Of a DNA stretch of 64,000 bases, positions 1 through 8,539 are shown one piece after another. Under the pieces are notes generated by a model. The model had not been told where the DNA came from, searched no databases, and worked only from the letters and a program-made list of their open reading frames with translations. The translations under genes and the position numbers were made by a program. Source of the stretch: Aeromonas simiae. Its GTDB lineage: Bacteria; Pseudomonadota; Gammaproteobacteria; Enterobacterales; Aeromonadaceae. The stretch spans positions 49,648 through 113,647 of the forward strand of contig NZ_CDBY01000034.1 of the NCBI RefSeq assembly GCF_000820125.1, in the 5' to 3' direction. The stretch's first letter is position 1. Each line of letters begins with the position of its first letter.

Positions 1-2
1 GG

Positions 3-800
3 GTCTATTTTGAGAAACCGCGAACCACCGTCGGCTGGAAGGGATTTATCAACGATCCCCATCTGGATGGCACCTTCGACGTGGAGCTGGGGCTGCACCG
101 CGCCCGCGAGCTGCTGTGCTGGCTGGCCGAGCTGGAGTTGCCGCTGGCGACCGAGGCGCTCGATCCCATCAGTCCGCAATACTTGGCCGAGCTCTTCTCC
201 TGGTCGGCGATCGGGGCGCGCACCACCGAGTCCCAGACTCATCGCGAGCTGGCCTCTGGCCTCTCCATGCCGGTCGGCTTTAAAAACGGCACCGACGGCA
301 ACCTCGGCACCGCCATCAACGCCATGCGTGCGGCCGCCATGCCGCACGCCTTCATGGGGATCAACCAGCAGGGCCAGGTGGCGCTGCTCCAGACCCAGGG
401 CAACCCGGATGGTCACGTCATTTTGCGCGGTGGCAAGCACCCCAACTATGACTCGGTCAATGTCTCGTTGGCCGAAGAGGCGATGGAGGCGGCCGGTCTG
501 CAACCTTGTCTGGTGGTCGATTGCAGCCACGGCAACTCCAACAAGGATTACCGGTTGCAGCCCAAGGTGGCCGACAACGTCATCCACCAGATCCAGGAGG
601 GGAACCGCTCCATCATCGGCCTCATGCTCGAATCCCATCTGGAGGAGGGCAGCCAATCCTCCGAGCAGCCGCGCGAGTGCATGCGCTATGGCGTCTCCAT
701 CACCGATGCCTGCATCGGCTGGGATAGCACGGCCGAGCTGCTGGCGCGAGCCCACAAGGAGCTGGGGAGTGCGCTTGAGGCTCGACGGCAGCAGGCCTGA
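3..800 (+). CDS. aroF: 3-deoxy-7-phosphoheptulonate synthase, Tyr-sensitive type (3' part)
   Basis: Class I DAHP synthase, condensing phosphoenolpyruvate and erythrose 4-phosphate in the first step of the shikimate pathway. The frame is open from base 3, so the N-terminus lies outside the window; about 265 codons remain of a usual ~355. Family landmarks visible are [10 protein letters not shown] at the left edge, the GFKNGTDGN segment, and [12 protein letters not shown] near the C-terminal third. tyrA lies 54 bases downstream on the same strand, the arrangement of the tyrosine-regulated isozyme AroF rather than AroG or AroH; the isozyme call rests on that context. The promoter and any TyrR boxes are outside the window. 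Confidence 0.93.
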   Translation, partial: VYFEKPRTTVGWKGFINDPHLDGTFDVELGLHRARELLCWLAELELPLATEALDPISPQYLAELFSWSAIGARTTESQTHRELASGLSMPVGFKNGTDGNLGTAINAMRAAAMPHAFMGINQQGQVALLQTQGNPDGHVILRGGKHPNYDSVNVSLAEEAMEAAGLQPCLVVDCSHGNSNKDYRLQPKVADNVIHQIQEGNRSIIGLMLESHLEEGSQSSEQPRECMRYGVSITDACIGWDSTAELLARAHKELGSALEARRQQA

Positions 801-814
801 CATTGAATAATCGA

Positions 815-836
815 CGGGCCGCCTCAAGGCGGCCCG
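815..836 (+). terminator. Strong hairpin between aroF and tyrA
   Basis: A perfect 9-bp GC-rich stem (CGGGCCGCC / GGCGGCCCG) with a TCAA loop fills most of the 54-base aroF-tyrA gap. It is followed by CTTGCATG rather than a T-run, so it may reduce read-through or protect the aroF 3' end rather than fully stop transcription before tyrA. Confidence 0.6.
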
Positions 837-854
837 CTTGCATGTAGAGAAGGG

Positions 855-1985
855 ATGATGGCAAAAGAACTGGATGTCCTGCGGGACAAGATTGATGAAG
901 TGGACCAAGAGCTGGTGACCTTGCTGGCCCGCCGGCTTGCATTGGTGGCCGAAGTGGGCGAGGTCAAGAGCCGTCACGGCCTGCCCATCTATGCCCCGGA
1001 TCGCGAGGCGGCCATGCTAGCCCGTCGCCGCGAAGAGGCCGAGGCCAACGGTGTGCCGGGGGATCTCATCGAGGACGTGCTGCGCCGCATCATGCGCGAG
1101 TCCTATGCCAGTGAGAAAGACACTGGCTTTAAATGCATCAACCCATCACTGCGCCACGTGGTGGTGGTGGGCGGGCGTGGTGCGCTGGGCCGGTTGTTCG
1201 TCAATATGCTGCGTCTGTCCGGCTACCGGGTCGAGGTGCTGGAAAAAGAGGAGTGGGAGCGGGCCGATCACCTGCTGGCGGATGCCGGCATGGTGCTGGT
1301 GGCCGTGCCCATCGACGTGACCGAGGCGGTGATCGGCCAGCTGGGCCGCTTGCCGGAAGATTGCCTGCTGGTCGATCTCACCAGTACCAAGCAGGGGCCG
1401 CTCAACGCCATGTTGCAGGTGCATAACGGGCCTGTGCTCGGTCTGCACCCCATGTTCGGGCCGGATGTGGCAAGTTTTGCCAAGCAGGTCATCGTCTGCT
1501 GTACAGGGCGTCACCCCGAGGCGAGCGAGTGGTTGCGTCAGCAGATGACCATCTGGGGCGCGCGGCTGGTGCAGGTGAGCGCCGCTGAACACGACAGGGC
1601 CATGACCTTCATTCAGGCGCTGCGCCACTTCGCGACCTTTGCCTATGGCCGCCATCTGGCCGAGGAGCAGGCCGATCTTGAGCAGCTGCTCTCGTTGAGC
1701 TCCCCCATCTACCGCTTGGAGCTGGCCATGGTCGGGCGGCTGTTTGCCCAGGATCCGGCCCTCTACGCCGATATCATCCTCTCCTCACCGGAGAACCTGG
1801 CCATGATCCGCCGCTACTACGACGGCTTCGGTCGCTCGCTCGCCCTACTCGAGCAGGGGCAGCGGCAGGCGTTCGTGGCGTCGTTCAACGAGGTCGCTGA
1901 CTACTTCGGCGAGCATGCCGGTCAGTTCCTGCGTGAGAGCAAGCAGCTGCTTGCCCAGGCCAACGATCGTCGCCATCTGGCCTAA
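855..1985 (+). CDS. tyrA: Bifunctional chorismate mutase / prephenate dehydrogenase
   Basis: Converts chorismate to prephenate and then to 4-hydroxyphenylpyruvate in tyrosine synthesis. The 376-residue protein matches the usual enteric TyrA length (~373). An AroQ-type helical chorismate mutase domain occupies roughly residues 1-90 ([19 protein letters not shown] start). A Rossmann fold beginning with [13 protein letters not shown] near residue 98 is followed by the prephenate dehydrogenase domain. The ATG at 855 follows an AGAGAAGGG ribosome binding site; a second ATG three bases later is also possible. It probably shares the aroF promoter. Confidence 0.97.
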   Translation: MMAKELDVLRDKIDEVDQELVTLLARRLALVAEVGEVKSRHGLPIYAPDREAAMLARRREEAEANGVPGDLIEDVLRRIMRESYASEKDTGFKCINPSLRHVVVVGGRGALGRLFVNMLRLSGYRVEVLEKEEWERADHLLADAGMVLVAVPIDVTEAVIGQLGRLPEDCLLVDLTSTKQGPLNAMLQVHNGPVLGLHPMFGPDVASFAKQVIVCCTGRHPEASEWLRQQMTIWGARLVQVSAAEHDRAMTFIQALRHFATFAYGRHLAEEQADLEQLLSLSSPIYRLELAMVGRLFAQDPALYADIILSSPENLAMIRRYYDGFGRSLALLEQGQRQAFVASFNEVADYFGEHAGQFLRESKQLLAQANDRRHLA

Positions 1986-2006
1986 GCCATAGGGCGAGCA
2001 TAAAAA

Positions 2007-2026
2007 AAGAGGGCTGCGGCCCTCTT
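2007..2026. terminator. Bidirectional terminator between tyrA and hdfR
   Basis: An 8-bp stem (AAGAGGGC / GCCCTCTT, 4-base loop) has GTTGTTTTC on the right and a run of A on the left (T on the minus strand). It can end transcription of convergent tyrA and hdfR. Confidence 0.85.
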
Positions 2027-2033
2027 GTTGTTT

Positions 2034-2921
2034 TCAATCCTTGCTGGGGCCTGCCAGGCTGCTGCGCAGATCTTCCTCCAGCCAGCCAAGGGGCAGGCTT
2101 AAGAGCTCGTCGATGAGTTCGCGCCGCTCCGATTTCTCCAGATAGGCGAGATAGAGGGGGCGGGTGAGGGGCTGCGCCTCCTGAACCAGGTGCAGGCGCC
2201 CCTGCTCCAGGTAGGGGCCTACCATGCGCCGCGGCAGATAGGCCGCGCCGCCATTGCCGAGCAGGAAGTGCAGCGCCATGCTGGCCGAGCTCGAATGCAG
2301 CACCGGCGTCTTTTGCAGGCTTTGCAAGCGGGCCGGCTGTGGCTCGAAGCTGGTGCCCCAGTCGAGGTGGATATGGGGCATCTGGGCCAGCTGGTCGCTG
2401 CCCACATTCGGCTCCCGGCTCACCAGTTCAAATACCAGCTCACCGATGGGATGCAGGGCGATCTCGTCGATCTTGGTCGGCTCGGAGAGCAGGGCCAAAT
2501 CGAGGGAGCGCTCCAGCAACTGACGGCAGAGGTGCTCGCGTGAGGCGGTCTCGAGGCGCACCGCAAGGCCGGGGGCCAGGGCGTAGATGTGGCCCAGCCA
2601 ATCATTGAAATCGAGCTCCCAGAACACAGGGGGCGCCCCGATGGCCAGCTGCTGGCTAAAGCCGGGGGAGAGGGCCACATCCTGCTTGGCGCGTCCCAGG
2701 GTGTGCAAGATGGCGTCAGCATAGGGGAGCAGTCGCTCGCCAGATGCGGTGAGGCGGATGTTATTGCGATGCCGCGCAAACAGGCTCACCCCTAGCTGCT
2801 GCTCCAGTTGGCGGATGCGAAAGCTGACCGCCGACTGGGTAAGGTAGAGATTCTCAGCTGCCCGGCCAAAGTGCCGGGTCTTGCTGACCTCGATAAAGGT
2901 CCGAAGCAGTTCGGTATCCAT
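2034..2921 (-). CDS. hdfR: LysR-family transcriptional regulator HdfR
   Basis: LysR-type regulator, 295 residues. The N-terminal winged helix-turn-helix (TELLRTFIEVSKTRHFGRAAENL, then YLTQSAVSFRIRQLE) is nearly identical to enteric HdfR, and the substrate-binding half is more divergent. In E. coli HdfR represses flhDC. Aeromonas polar flagella are not run by flhDC, so its target here is open. Its ATG shares a base with the maoP stop (TAATG), implying translational coupling, whereas in E. coli hdfR and maoP (yifE) are divergent. Symbol is by similarity. Confidence 0.88.
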   Translation of the reverse strand: MDTELLRTFIEVSKTRHFGRAAENLYLTQSAVSFRIRQLEQQLGVSLFARHRNNIRLTASGERLLPYADAILHTLGRAKQDVALSPGFSQQLAIGAPPVFWELDFNDWLGHIYALAPGLAVRLETASREHLCRQLLERSLDLALLSEPTKIDEIALHPIGELVFELVSREPNVGSDQLAQMPHIHLDWGTSFEPQPARLQSLQKTPVLHSSSASMALHFLLGNGGAAYLPRRMVGPYLEQGRLHLVQEAQPLTRPLYLAYLEKSERRELIDELLSLPLGWLEEDLRSSLAGPSKD

Positions 2922-3280
2922 TAATCGAGCGACTCGTCGCCGCCGCCACCACCACCGTTGCCGCTATCAAAGCTGTTGCTCTCTTCCGCGCCACCGGCCA
3001 CGGTGCACAGGCGGTGCACCCGCTTGGGACCGATCACCTTCAGGTATTTGAACCACACCTTGGCGTGAGGGTTGCCACCCGCTTCGCCCGATTTCACCTG
3101 AGCGATAAAGGCGGCCTCCACCTCATCACGAGGCTCCATGGCGCCCTGATAGAGAGCCAGCATGGCGGTACCAAATTTTTCGAGGCTGTCGGCCTCGGCA
3201 ACAGTGAACTCGCCGCTGCGACGAAGACCACGTGGGAAATGTTTGAAGTCGTTGAAACGCTTATCAGATTCGAAGCTCAT
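2921..3280 (-). CDS. maoP: MaoP/YifE family (DUF413) macrodomain Ori protein
   Basis: A 119-residue protein of the DUF413 family. The N-terminal pattern (RFNDFKHFPRGLRRSGEFT, then EADSLEKFG) is the family signature. In E. coli MaoP acts with a short cis site, maoS, to organise the Ori macrodomain of the chromosome. The C-terminal tail is unusually Gly/Asp-rich (GNGGGGGGDESLD) compared with the enteric protein. It is the first gene of a two-gene unit with hdfR. The function is transferred from E. coli; I could not identify a maoS sequence in the 230-base upstream region. Confidence 0.85.
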   Translation of the reverse strand: MSFESDKRFNDFKHFPRGLRRSGEFTVAEADSLEKFGTAMLALYQGAMEPRDEVEAAFIAQVKSGEAGGNPHAKVWFKYLKVIGPKRVHRLCTVAGGAEESNSFDSGNGGGGGGDESLD

Positions 3281-3319
3281 AAGTGATCTTTTTACTGGTT
3301 ATGGATGCCTTCGCGGGCA

Positions 3320-3347
3320 AGTATCATCAGGCACGGCGATAGTGCAA
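3320..3347 (-). promoter_or_regulatory. Candidate maoP-hdfR promoter
   Basis: On the minus strand TTGCAC and GATACT are separated by 16 bases, upstream of maoP. The rest of the 3281-3510 gap is AT-richer than its surroundings and holds the nagC terminator at its far end; I see no gene in it. By the E. coli precedent any maoS-like site would be expected here. Confidence 0.4.
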
Positions 3348-3477
3348 AATCAATTTGCTCGCCATGTTAATGAAAATTTTTTATCGAAACACCGGGGATG
3401 CGAAAAAATTTCTGTTAATCGCGATGACGCGAAAAATAGAAGGGGCTGGAATCGTGATTTAAGGGGGAAAAGGGGGC

Positions 3478-3505
3478 TGACGAGCTCGCGACGGCGAGCC
3501 CGTCA
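3478..3505 (-). terminator. nagC terminator
   Basis: An inverted repeat (TGACG, one mismatch, GCTCGC on one side; GCGAGC, mismatch, CGTCA on the other; 4-base loop) lies just after the nagC stop. On the minus strand it is followed by AGCCCCCTTTTCC, which contains only a short T-run. Confidence 0.65.
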
Positions 3506-3510
3506 CAGCA

Positions 3511-4725
3511 TTACTTCTGCTCCATGATGATCTGCAGCAGATCGCCCTCCAGCAAGGCCCGTTTGACCAAGGCAACCCCGCCGATGGTGGGCTGATTCTG
3601 GAAGCGGGCTCTGACGATGGGCAGGCCACGGTGAAAGCTAGGCAGGGACTGGTGCTCGACGCAGCGACGAATAGCGGGCATCAGGATCTCTTCGGCCACG
3701 GTGATCTCACCGGCCAGCAGCACTTTTTGCGGGTTGAACAGGTTGACCGTGATGGCGATGGCCCGCCCCAGATGCTCGCCCACATTTTCAAGCACGCTGC
3801 GCGCCAGCTCGTCCCCGGCCAGCGCGGCCTTACACACCTCTTCAATGGTGATGTGCTTGTCTTGCAGCCGGCTCTGGTGACCGCGGCTGATGAGCTCTTT
3901 CACCTGATCGATGATGGCCTCGTTGGAGGCGATGGTCTCGAGACAGCCGAAGTTACCGCAGTGGCAGCGTTTGCCGAGCGGGGCGACCTGGATGTGACCA
4001 ATCTCGCCCACGTTGCGGTTTTGACCAAGAAACACCTGTCCCTTGGTGATGATCCCCGAGCCCGTCCCCTGGTGCACGCTCACCAGGATCGAGTCCATGC
4101 AATCGCGCGACTCACCGAAGAAGTGCTCGGCCAGTGCCAGCGAGCGGGTGTCATTGCCCACGTAGCAGGGGAGATTGAAGTGGTTCTCCAGCAGCTTGGC
4201 CAGCGGCAGGTTGCGGATCTGGTACTTGGGGGTGTAGATGACCATGCCGGTCTCGGGATTGACCAGACCCGGCATGATGAGCGCGATGGCGATGAGCTGG
4301 CGGTAGCGTTCACGATTCTGATCGATGAAGGCGCCAATCTCGCGCAGCAGCATGTCCACCACCGGCTGCTGGTCGATCTCGGTCACCTGGATGATGTGGT
4401 CATCGAGTGACTTGCCGTCGAGATCATACAAGGAGAGGTGCAGGTAGCCGCGGCCCAGCTTGGCCGACACGAAGTGAAAGCGGCTCTTGATGGTGTTGAG
4501 CGAGATGGCGCGGCGTCCCCCGGTGGAGGCCTGGGGGGCGCTCTCTCGGATCAGCCCGTGCTCAATGAGTTGACGGGTGATTTTGGTGACGCTGGCGGGA
4601 GCCAGATGGCTCAGTTCTGCTATCTTGACCCGCGAGATGGGGCCTTGCTGGTCAATCAGCCGGTATACGGCCGCACTGTTGACCTGCTTGATGAGATCTA
4701 CGTTCGCTATTTGTCCGCCAGTCAT
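3511..4725 (-). CDS. nagC: ROK-family repressor NagC
   Basis: Repressor of amino-sugar genes, released by N-acetylglucosamine 6-phosphate. 404 residues (E. coli 406). The N-terminal winged helix (GPISRVKIAELSHLAPASVT) is followed by QASTGGRRAI and a ROK sugar-kinase-like domain. That domain carries the ROK zinc motif CHCGNFGCLE and a glycine-rich segment (GTGSGI). It is the third gene of nagB-nagA-nagC with a 9-base gap after nagA. Probable targets are the nagB/nagE control region and the chitobiase gene. Confidence 0.95.
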   Translation of the reverse strand: MTGGQIANVDLIKQVNSAAVYRLIDQQGPISRVKIAELSHLAPASVTKITRQLIEHGLIRESAPQASTGGRRAISLNTIKSRFHFVSAKLGRGYLHLSLYDLDGKSLDDHIIQVTEIDQQPVVDMLLREIGAFIDQNRERYRQLIAIALIMPGLVNPETGMVIYTPKYQIRNLPLAKLLENHFNLPCYVGNDTRSLALAEHFFGESRDCMDSILVSVHQGTGSGIITKGQVFLGQNRNVGEIGHIQVAPLGKRCHCGNFGCLETIASNEAIIDQVKELISRGHQSRLQDKHITIEEVCKAALAGDELARSVLENVGEHLGRAIAITVNLFNPQKVLLAGEITVAEEILMPAIRRCVEHQSLPSFHRGLPIVRARFQNQPTIGGVALVKRALLEGDLLQIIMEQK

Positions 4726-4734
4726 CGTGTCTGC

Positions 4735-5877
4735 TTATTGGTTGTAGTGTCCGTTAACCACGGTCCCACGGACCGTGAAGTCCTGATCGAAGACAGTGAG
4801 GTTGGCTACCTTGCCGACCTGGATACTACCGAGACGCGAGTCCCATCCAATGGCCCGGGCAGGATAGAGGGTGGCCATACGCAGCGCCTCATCCAGCGGC
4901 AACCCGACCTGTTTCACCAGGTTTTCGACCCCCTCGATCATGGTGAGGGCCGAGCCGCCGAGTGTACCATTTTCGTCGACACACTGACCATCGCGGTAAT
5001 AGACGGTTGCGCCACAAAAATCGAACTGATCGAAGCCTGCCGGGGCCCCGGCCGGGGCGGTGGCGTCGGTCACCAGCACCAGACGTTCACCGAGGATCTT
5101 GTGGGCTAGGCGCACGTTGGCCCAGTGCACGTGGTGACCGTCGACGATGATGCCGGCATAGACGTCGGGGCGATCGTAAATCGCGCCGACCACACCGGGC
5201 TCGCGGCCGTTGATGGTCGGGGTCATGGCGTTGTAGAGGTGGGTGGCGAAACGAATGCCGCAATCAAACCCCTGCATTGCCTGATCGTAACTGGCGGCGG
5301 TATGGCCGGCCGAGACCAGGATACCGGCCTCCACCAGACGGCGAATGTGGGCGGGGTCGTTACGCTCCGGGGCCAGGGTGATTTTACCGATGGCCTCATG
5401 ATTGGCGCAGAAGAAGTCGATCATCTCATCGGCAGGCTGGCGGATCTGCTCGGCCGGATGGATCCCCTTGCGCTTGACATTGGTGTAGGGGCCTTCGAGA
5501 TGGACACCGAGCACCTCGTTGGGGTGGGCGGCCATGTAGTCACGGGTTACCATGACGGCCCGCTTCATGTCCTCATCCGGGCTGGTGATGAGAGTTGGCA
5601 GGAAACTAGTGGTGCCTGATTTCAGGTTAGCCGCCTGCATGGTGGCCAGGGTCTCGACCGTGATGGCGTCATTGAACATGACTCCGCCGCAGCCGTTGAG
5701 CTGCACGTCGATGAAGCCGGCGCTCAGGTTGGCGCCGTGCAGGTCGTGGCGGGGCAGATCAGCCGGGATCGCCTCTTGTTCGACGATGGCGGCAATCTTG
5801 TCGCCATCGATCAGCAGGGCATGGCCGGTGAGGATCGCCTCACCGGTGTAGAGAGTGCAGTTGTGCAGTGCGTACAT
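4735..5877 (-). CDS. nagA: N-acetylglucosamine-6-phosphate deacetylase
   Basis: Removes acetate from GlcNAc-6-phosphate, producing the NagB substrate; a cytoplasmic amidohydrolase. 380 residues (E. coli 382). Visible landmarks are the HLEGPY metal/active-site motif, the SAGHTAA segment and VTDATAPAG with the catalytic aspartate. The frame is open further upstream into nagB, but [12 protein letters not shown] at 5877 matches the known NagA N-terminus. It also follows a ribosome site (AAGGAGAAC) in the 10-base nagB-nagA gap. Confidence 0.97.
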   Translation of the reverse strand: MYALHNCTLYTGEAILTGHALLIDGDKIAAIVEQEAIPADLPRHDLHGANLSAGFIDVQLNGCGGVMFNDAITVETLATMQAANLKSGTTSFLPTLITSPDEDMKRAVMVTRDYMAAHPNEVLGVHLEGPYTNVKRKGIHPAEQIRQPADEMIDFFCANHEAIGKITLAPERNDPAHIRRLVEAGILVSAGHTAASYDQAMQGFDCGIRFATHLYNAMTPTINGREPGVVGAIYDRPDVYAGIIVDGHHVHWANVRLAHKILGERLVLVTDATAPAGAPAGFDQFDFCGATVYYRDGQCVDENGTLGGSALTMIEGVENLVKQVGLPLDEALRMATLYPARAIGWDSRLGSIQVGKVANLTVFDQDFTVRGTVVNGHYNQ

Positions 5878-5887
5878 GGCGTTCTCC

Positions 5888-6688
5888 TTACAGGCGGCCG
5901 ATGTTAGCAGCTTCCAGCTCCTGGAAGTAACGCACCGTCTTGACCTTGAGTTCCATGGTGGAGGGCTCGTCACAGACCACGATGCCCTTGGGGTGCAGTT
6001 GCAAGGTGGAGATAGTCCACATGTGATTGACGCAGCCCTCGACGGCGGCCTGTAGGGCCAGCGCCTTACCATGGCCGGTCACCAAGATCATGATCTCTTC
6101 GGCATCCATCAGGGTGCCCACGCCCACGGTCAGCGCCAGCTTGGGAACCTGATTGATGTCGCCATCGAAGAAACGGGAGTTGGCGATGCGGGTGTCCTCG
6201 GTCAGGGTCTTGAGGCGGGTGCGTGAGGCGAGGGAGGAGGCCGGCTCATTGAAGGCGATGTGGCCGTCGTTGCCGACGCCGCCCATGAACAGGTGGATCT
6301 TGCCGTAGGACTTGATCTTCTCCTCGTAGCGCTGGCACTCGGCCAGCAGATCCTCGGCATTGCCGTTGAGAATGTTGATGTTCTCGGGGCGGATGTCGAT
6401 GTGGTTGAAGAAGTTGTTGTACATGAAGCTGTGGTAGCTCTGCGGGTGATCTTCCGGCAGGCCGACATACTCGTCCATGTTGAAGGTGACCACGTGCTCG
6501 AAGCTCACCTCGCCCGCCTGATGCAGCTCGATCAGCCGCTTGTAGGTCGAGAGCGGCGTGCCGCCGGTCGGCAGACCCAGCACGAACGGACGATCGCGGG
6601 TCGGCTTGAAGGCATTGATGCGATCGACAATGTAACGGGCAGACCACAGACCGACTTGGCTGGCGGACTTCAACGGGATCAGACGCAT
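5888..6688 (-). CDS. nagB: Glucosamine-6-phosphate deaminase
   Basis: Converts glucosamine 6-phosphate to fructose 6-phosphate and ammonia, feeding glycolysis. 266 residues, the exact size of the allosteric enteric enzyme. The start [13 protein letters not shown], the phosphate loop LPTGGTP and the catalytic segment [14 protein letters not shown] are all typical. It is the first gene of nagBAC, divergent from nagE across a 275-base control region. Confidence 0.98.
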   Translation of the reverse strand: MRLIPLKSASQVGLWSARYIVDRINAFKPTRDRPFVLGLPTGGTPLSTYKRLIELHQAGEVSFEHVVTFNMDEYVGLPEDHPQSYHSFMYNNFFNHIDIRPENINILNGNAEDLLAECQRYEEKIKSYGKIHLFMGGVGNDGHIAFNEPASSLASRTRLKTLTEDTRIANSRFFDGDINQVPKLALTVGVGTLMDAEEIMILVTGHGKALALQAAVEGCVNHMWTISTLQLHPKGIVVCDEPSTMELKVKTVRYFQELEAANIGRL

Positions 6689-6811
6689 GGGATACCTCTC
6701 TGGTCAGGTGCCGGGTGAACCCTGGCATGGAATCGGAATCGTAAGTTGTTTCATAGCGTAAATAAAGATTCCGACATGTGCCACACAATTTGCTCATCCA
6801 TATGTCATTTG

Positions 6812-6827
6812 GGTGATAATGATCACG
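6812..6827. promoter_or_regulatory. CRP-type site between nagB and nagE
   Basis: GGTGA-N6-TCACG keeps the full GTGA/TCAC core and matches 8 of 10 consensus positions. It lies 123 bases from the nagB start and 136 from the nagE start. This is consistent with cAMP-CRP control of the divergent nag genes, as known in E. coli. Confidence 0.7.
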
Positions 6828-6839
6828 AAAGATGGTTTA

Positions 6840-6860
6840 TTAATTTGCAGGGCGAAATAA
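6840..6860. promoter_or_regulatory. Possible NagC operator
   Basis: TTAATTTGC and GCGAAATAA flank a 3-base centre, matching 7 of 9 positions as an inverted repeat and resembling the AT-arm/GC-centre style of NagC boxes. A second imperfect repeat (TTGAA, 7 bases, TTCAA) lies at 6922-6938. Two such sites could support looping as in E. coli, but the assignment is by eye. Confidence 0.45.
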
Positions 6861-6963
6861 AAGACATAGACTGAAAATCAAGCCAATAGGCTTATGCAAA
6901 GGCAAGTCTAAAGCACTTATTTTGAAACAAGAATTCAAACTAGCACTATAAGGAGAGGGAGCC

Positions 6964-8421
6964 GTGAACATTCTCGGTTATTTGCAAAAAATCGGCCGCG
7001 CGCTGATGGTACCGGTGGCAGTACTACCCGCCGCCGCCATCCTGATGGGGATTGGCTACTGGATTGACCCGAATGGCTGGGGCGGTGGTAGCCCGGTTGC
7101 CGCCTTCCTGATCAAGGCAGGGGCCGCCATCATCGACAGCATGCCTGTGCTGTTCGCGGTCGGTGTTGCCTACGGCATGTCCAAGGATAAGGACGGCGCT
7201 GCGGCCCTGGCGGGCCTGGTGGGCTTCCTGGTGGTCACGACCCTGTTGAGCCCGGGCGCCGTGGCCCAGATCAAGGGGATCCCGGCCGATCAGGTGCCTG
7301 CCGCCTTTGCCAAGATCAGCAACCAGTTTGTCGGCATTCTGTGCGGTGTCATCGCTGCCGAGCTGTATAACCGCTTCAGCAGCGTTGAGCTGCACAAGGC
7401 GCTGGCCTTCTTCTCGGGCCGCCGTCTGGTGCCGATCGTGACCTCTGTGGTGATGATCGTCGTCTCCTTCATTCTGATGGCGGTATGGCCGGTCATTTAC
7501 GGTGGTCTGGTGAGCTTTGGCGAGTCCATCGTCAACCTGGGCTCCGCCGGCGCCGGCATCTACGCCTTCTTCAACCGTCTGCTGATCCCGGTCGGCCTGC
7601 ACCACGCCCTGAACTCGGTGTTCTGGTTCGACGTGGCCGGTATCAACGACATCCCGAACTTCCTCGGTGGTCAATCGTCCATCGACGCGGGTAAAGCCGT
7701 GGTGGGTGTAACCGGTATGTATCAGGCCGGCTTCTTCCCCATCATGATGTTCGGTCTGCCGGGTGCGGCGCTGGCCATCTACCACGCGGCCAAGAAAGAG
7801 AACAAAGAGAAAGTGGCGTCCATCATGATCGCCGCCGCCTTTGCCGCCTTCTTTACCGGTGTCACCGAGCCGCTCGAGTTCTCCTTTATGTTCGTGGCGC
7901 CCGTGCTGTATGTCATTCACGCCCTGCTGACCGGCCTGTCTGTCTTCATCGCCGCCAGCATGCAGTGGATCGCCGGTTTCGGCTTCAGCGCCGGTCTGGT
8001 GGATATGGTGCTCTCCAGCCGCAACCCGCTGGCCGTCCACTGGTACATGCTGCTGGTACAGGGCCTGGTCTTCTTCGGCCTCTACTACGTGGTGTTCCGC
8101 GCCGTGATCGCCAAGTTCAACCTCAAGACCCCGGGTCGTGAGGATGACGAAGCCGCTTCGGTGGTCACCAACCAGCCGACCGACAAGACCGAGCTGGCCC
8201 GTCAATACCTCGAGGTGCTGGGGGGTCACGACAACCTGGTCACCATCGACGCCTGCATCACCCGTCTGCGCCTGACCATGAAGGATCGCAGCATCGTCGA
8301 CGAGCGCAAGCTCAAGGCCCTCGGTGCCGCCGGTGTGGTCAAGCTCGGCGAGCAGAACCTGCAAGTGATTCTGGGCCCCTTGGCCGAGATCATCGCCGGT
8401 GAAATGAAGTCCCTGCGTTAA
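6964..8421 (+). CDS. nagE: PTS N-acetylglucosamine permease, EIIC-EIIB (no EIIA domain)
   Basis: Membrane permease that imports and phosphorylates N-acetylglucosamine. 485 residues: an EIIC membrane domain (about 1-370, with VGLHHALNSVFWFD) followed by an EIIB domain with phospho-cysteine C431 in DACITRLRL. The E. coli NagE is ~648 residues because an EIIA domain is fused at the C-terminus. That domain is absent here, so phosphate must come from a separate EIIA(Glc) such as Crr. The start is GTG at 6964 behind AAGGAGAGGGA. Confidence 0.96.
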   Translation: MNILGYLQKIGRALMVPVAVLPAAAILMGIGYWIDPNGWGGGSPVAAFLIKAGAAIIDSMPVLFAVGVAYGMSKDKDGAAALAGLVGFLVVTTLLSPGAVAQIKGIPADQVPAAFAKISNQFVGILCGVIAAELYNRFSSVELHKALAFFSGRRLVPIVTSVVMIVVSFILMAVWPVIYGGLVSFGESIVNLGSAGAGIYAFFNRLLIPVGLHHALNSVFWFDVAGINDIPNFLGGQSSIDAGKAVVGVTGMYQAGFFPIMMFGLPGAALAIYHAAKKENKEKVASIMIAAAFAAFFTGVTEPLEFSFMFVAPVLYVIHALLTGLSVFIAASMQWIAGFGFSAGLVDMVLSSRNPLAVHWYMLLVQGLVFFGLYYVVFRAVIAKFNLKTPGREDDEAASVVTNQPTDKTELARQYLEVLGGHDNLVTIDACITRLRLTMKDRSIVDERKLKALGAAGVVKLGEQNLQVILGPLAEIIAGEMKSLR

Positions 8422-8468
8422 CCCGGCGCCTGTCGCCACAAGACTAAGTCCATTGTTGACATAAATAA

Positions 8469-8486
8469 GGGCCCCGCCTGGGGCCC
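8469..8486 (+). terminator. Hairpin after nagE
   Basis: A 7-bp all-GC stem (GGGCCCC / GGGGCCC, loop GCCT) lies 48 bases after nagE and is followed by ATATAAC. There is no T-run, so it may be a weak terminator or a processing barrier before the chitobiase gene. Confidence 0.5.
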
Positions 8487-8539
8487 CATATAACAAGCCA
8501 AGAACCATCCAACCTTTACTTCAAACGAGAGCAGCAGCT

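Noticed and set aside
8456..8494. TTGACA and TATAAC upstream of chb
   Set aside because: The spacer is 27 bases and contains the GC hairpin; this is not a workable sigma-70 promoter spacing.
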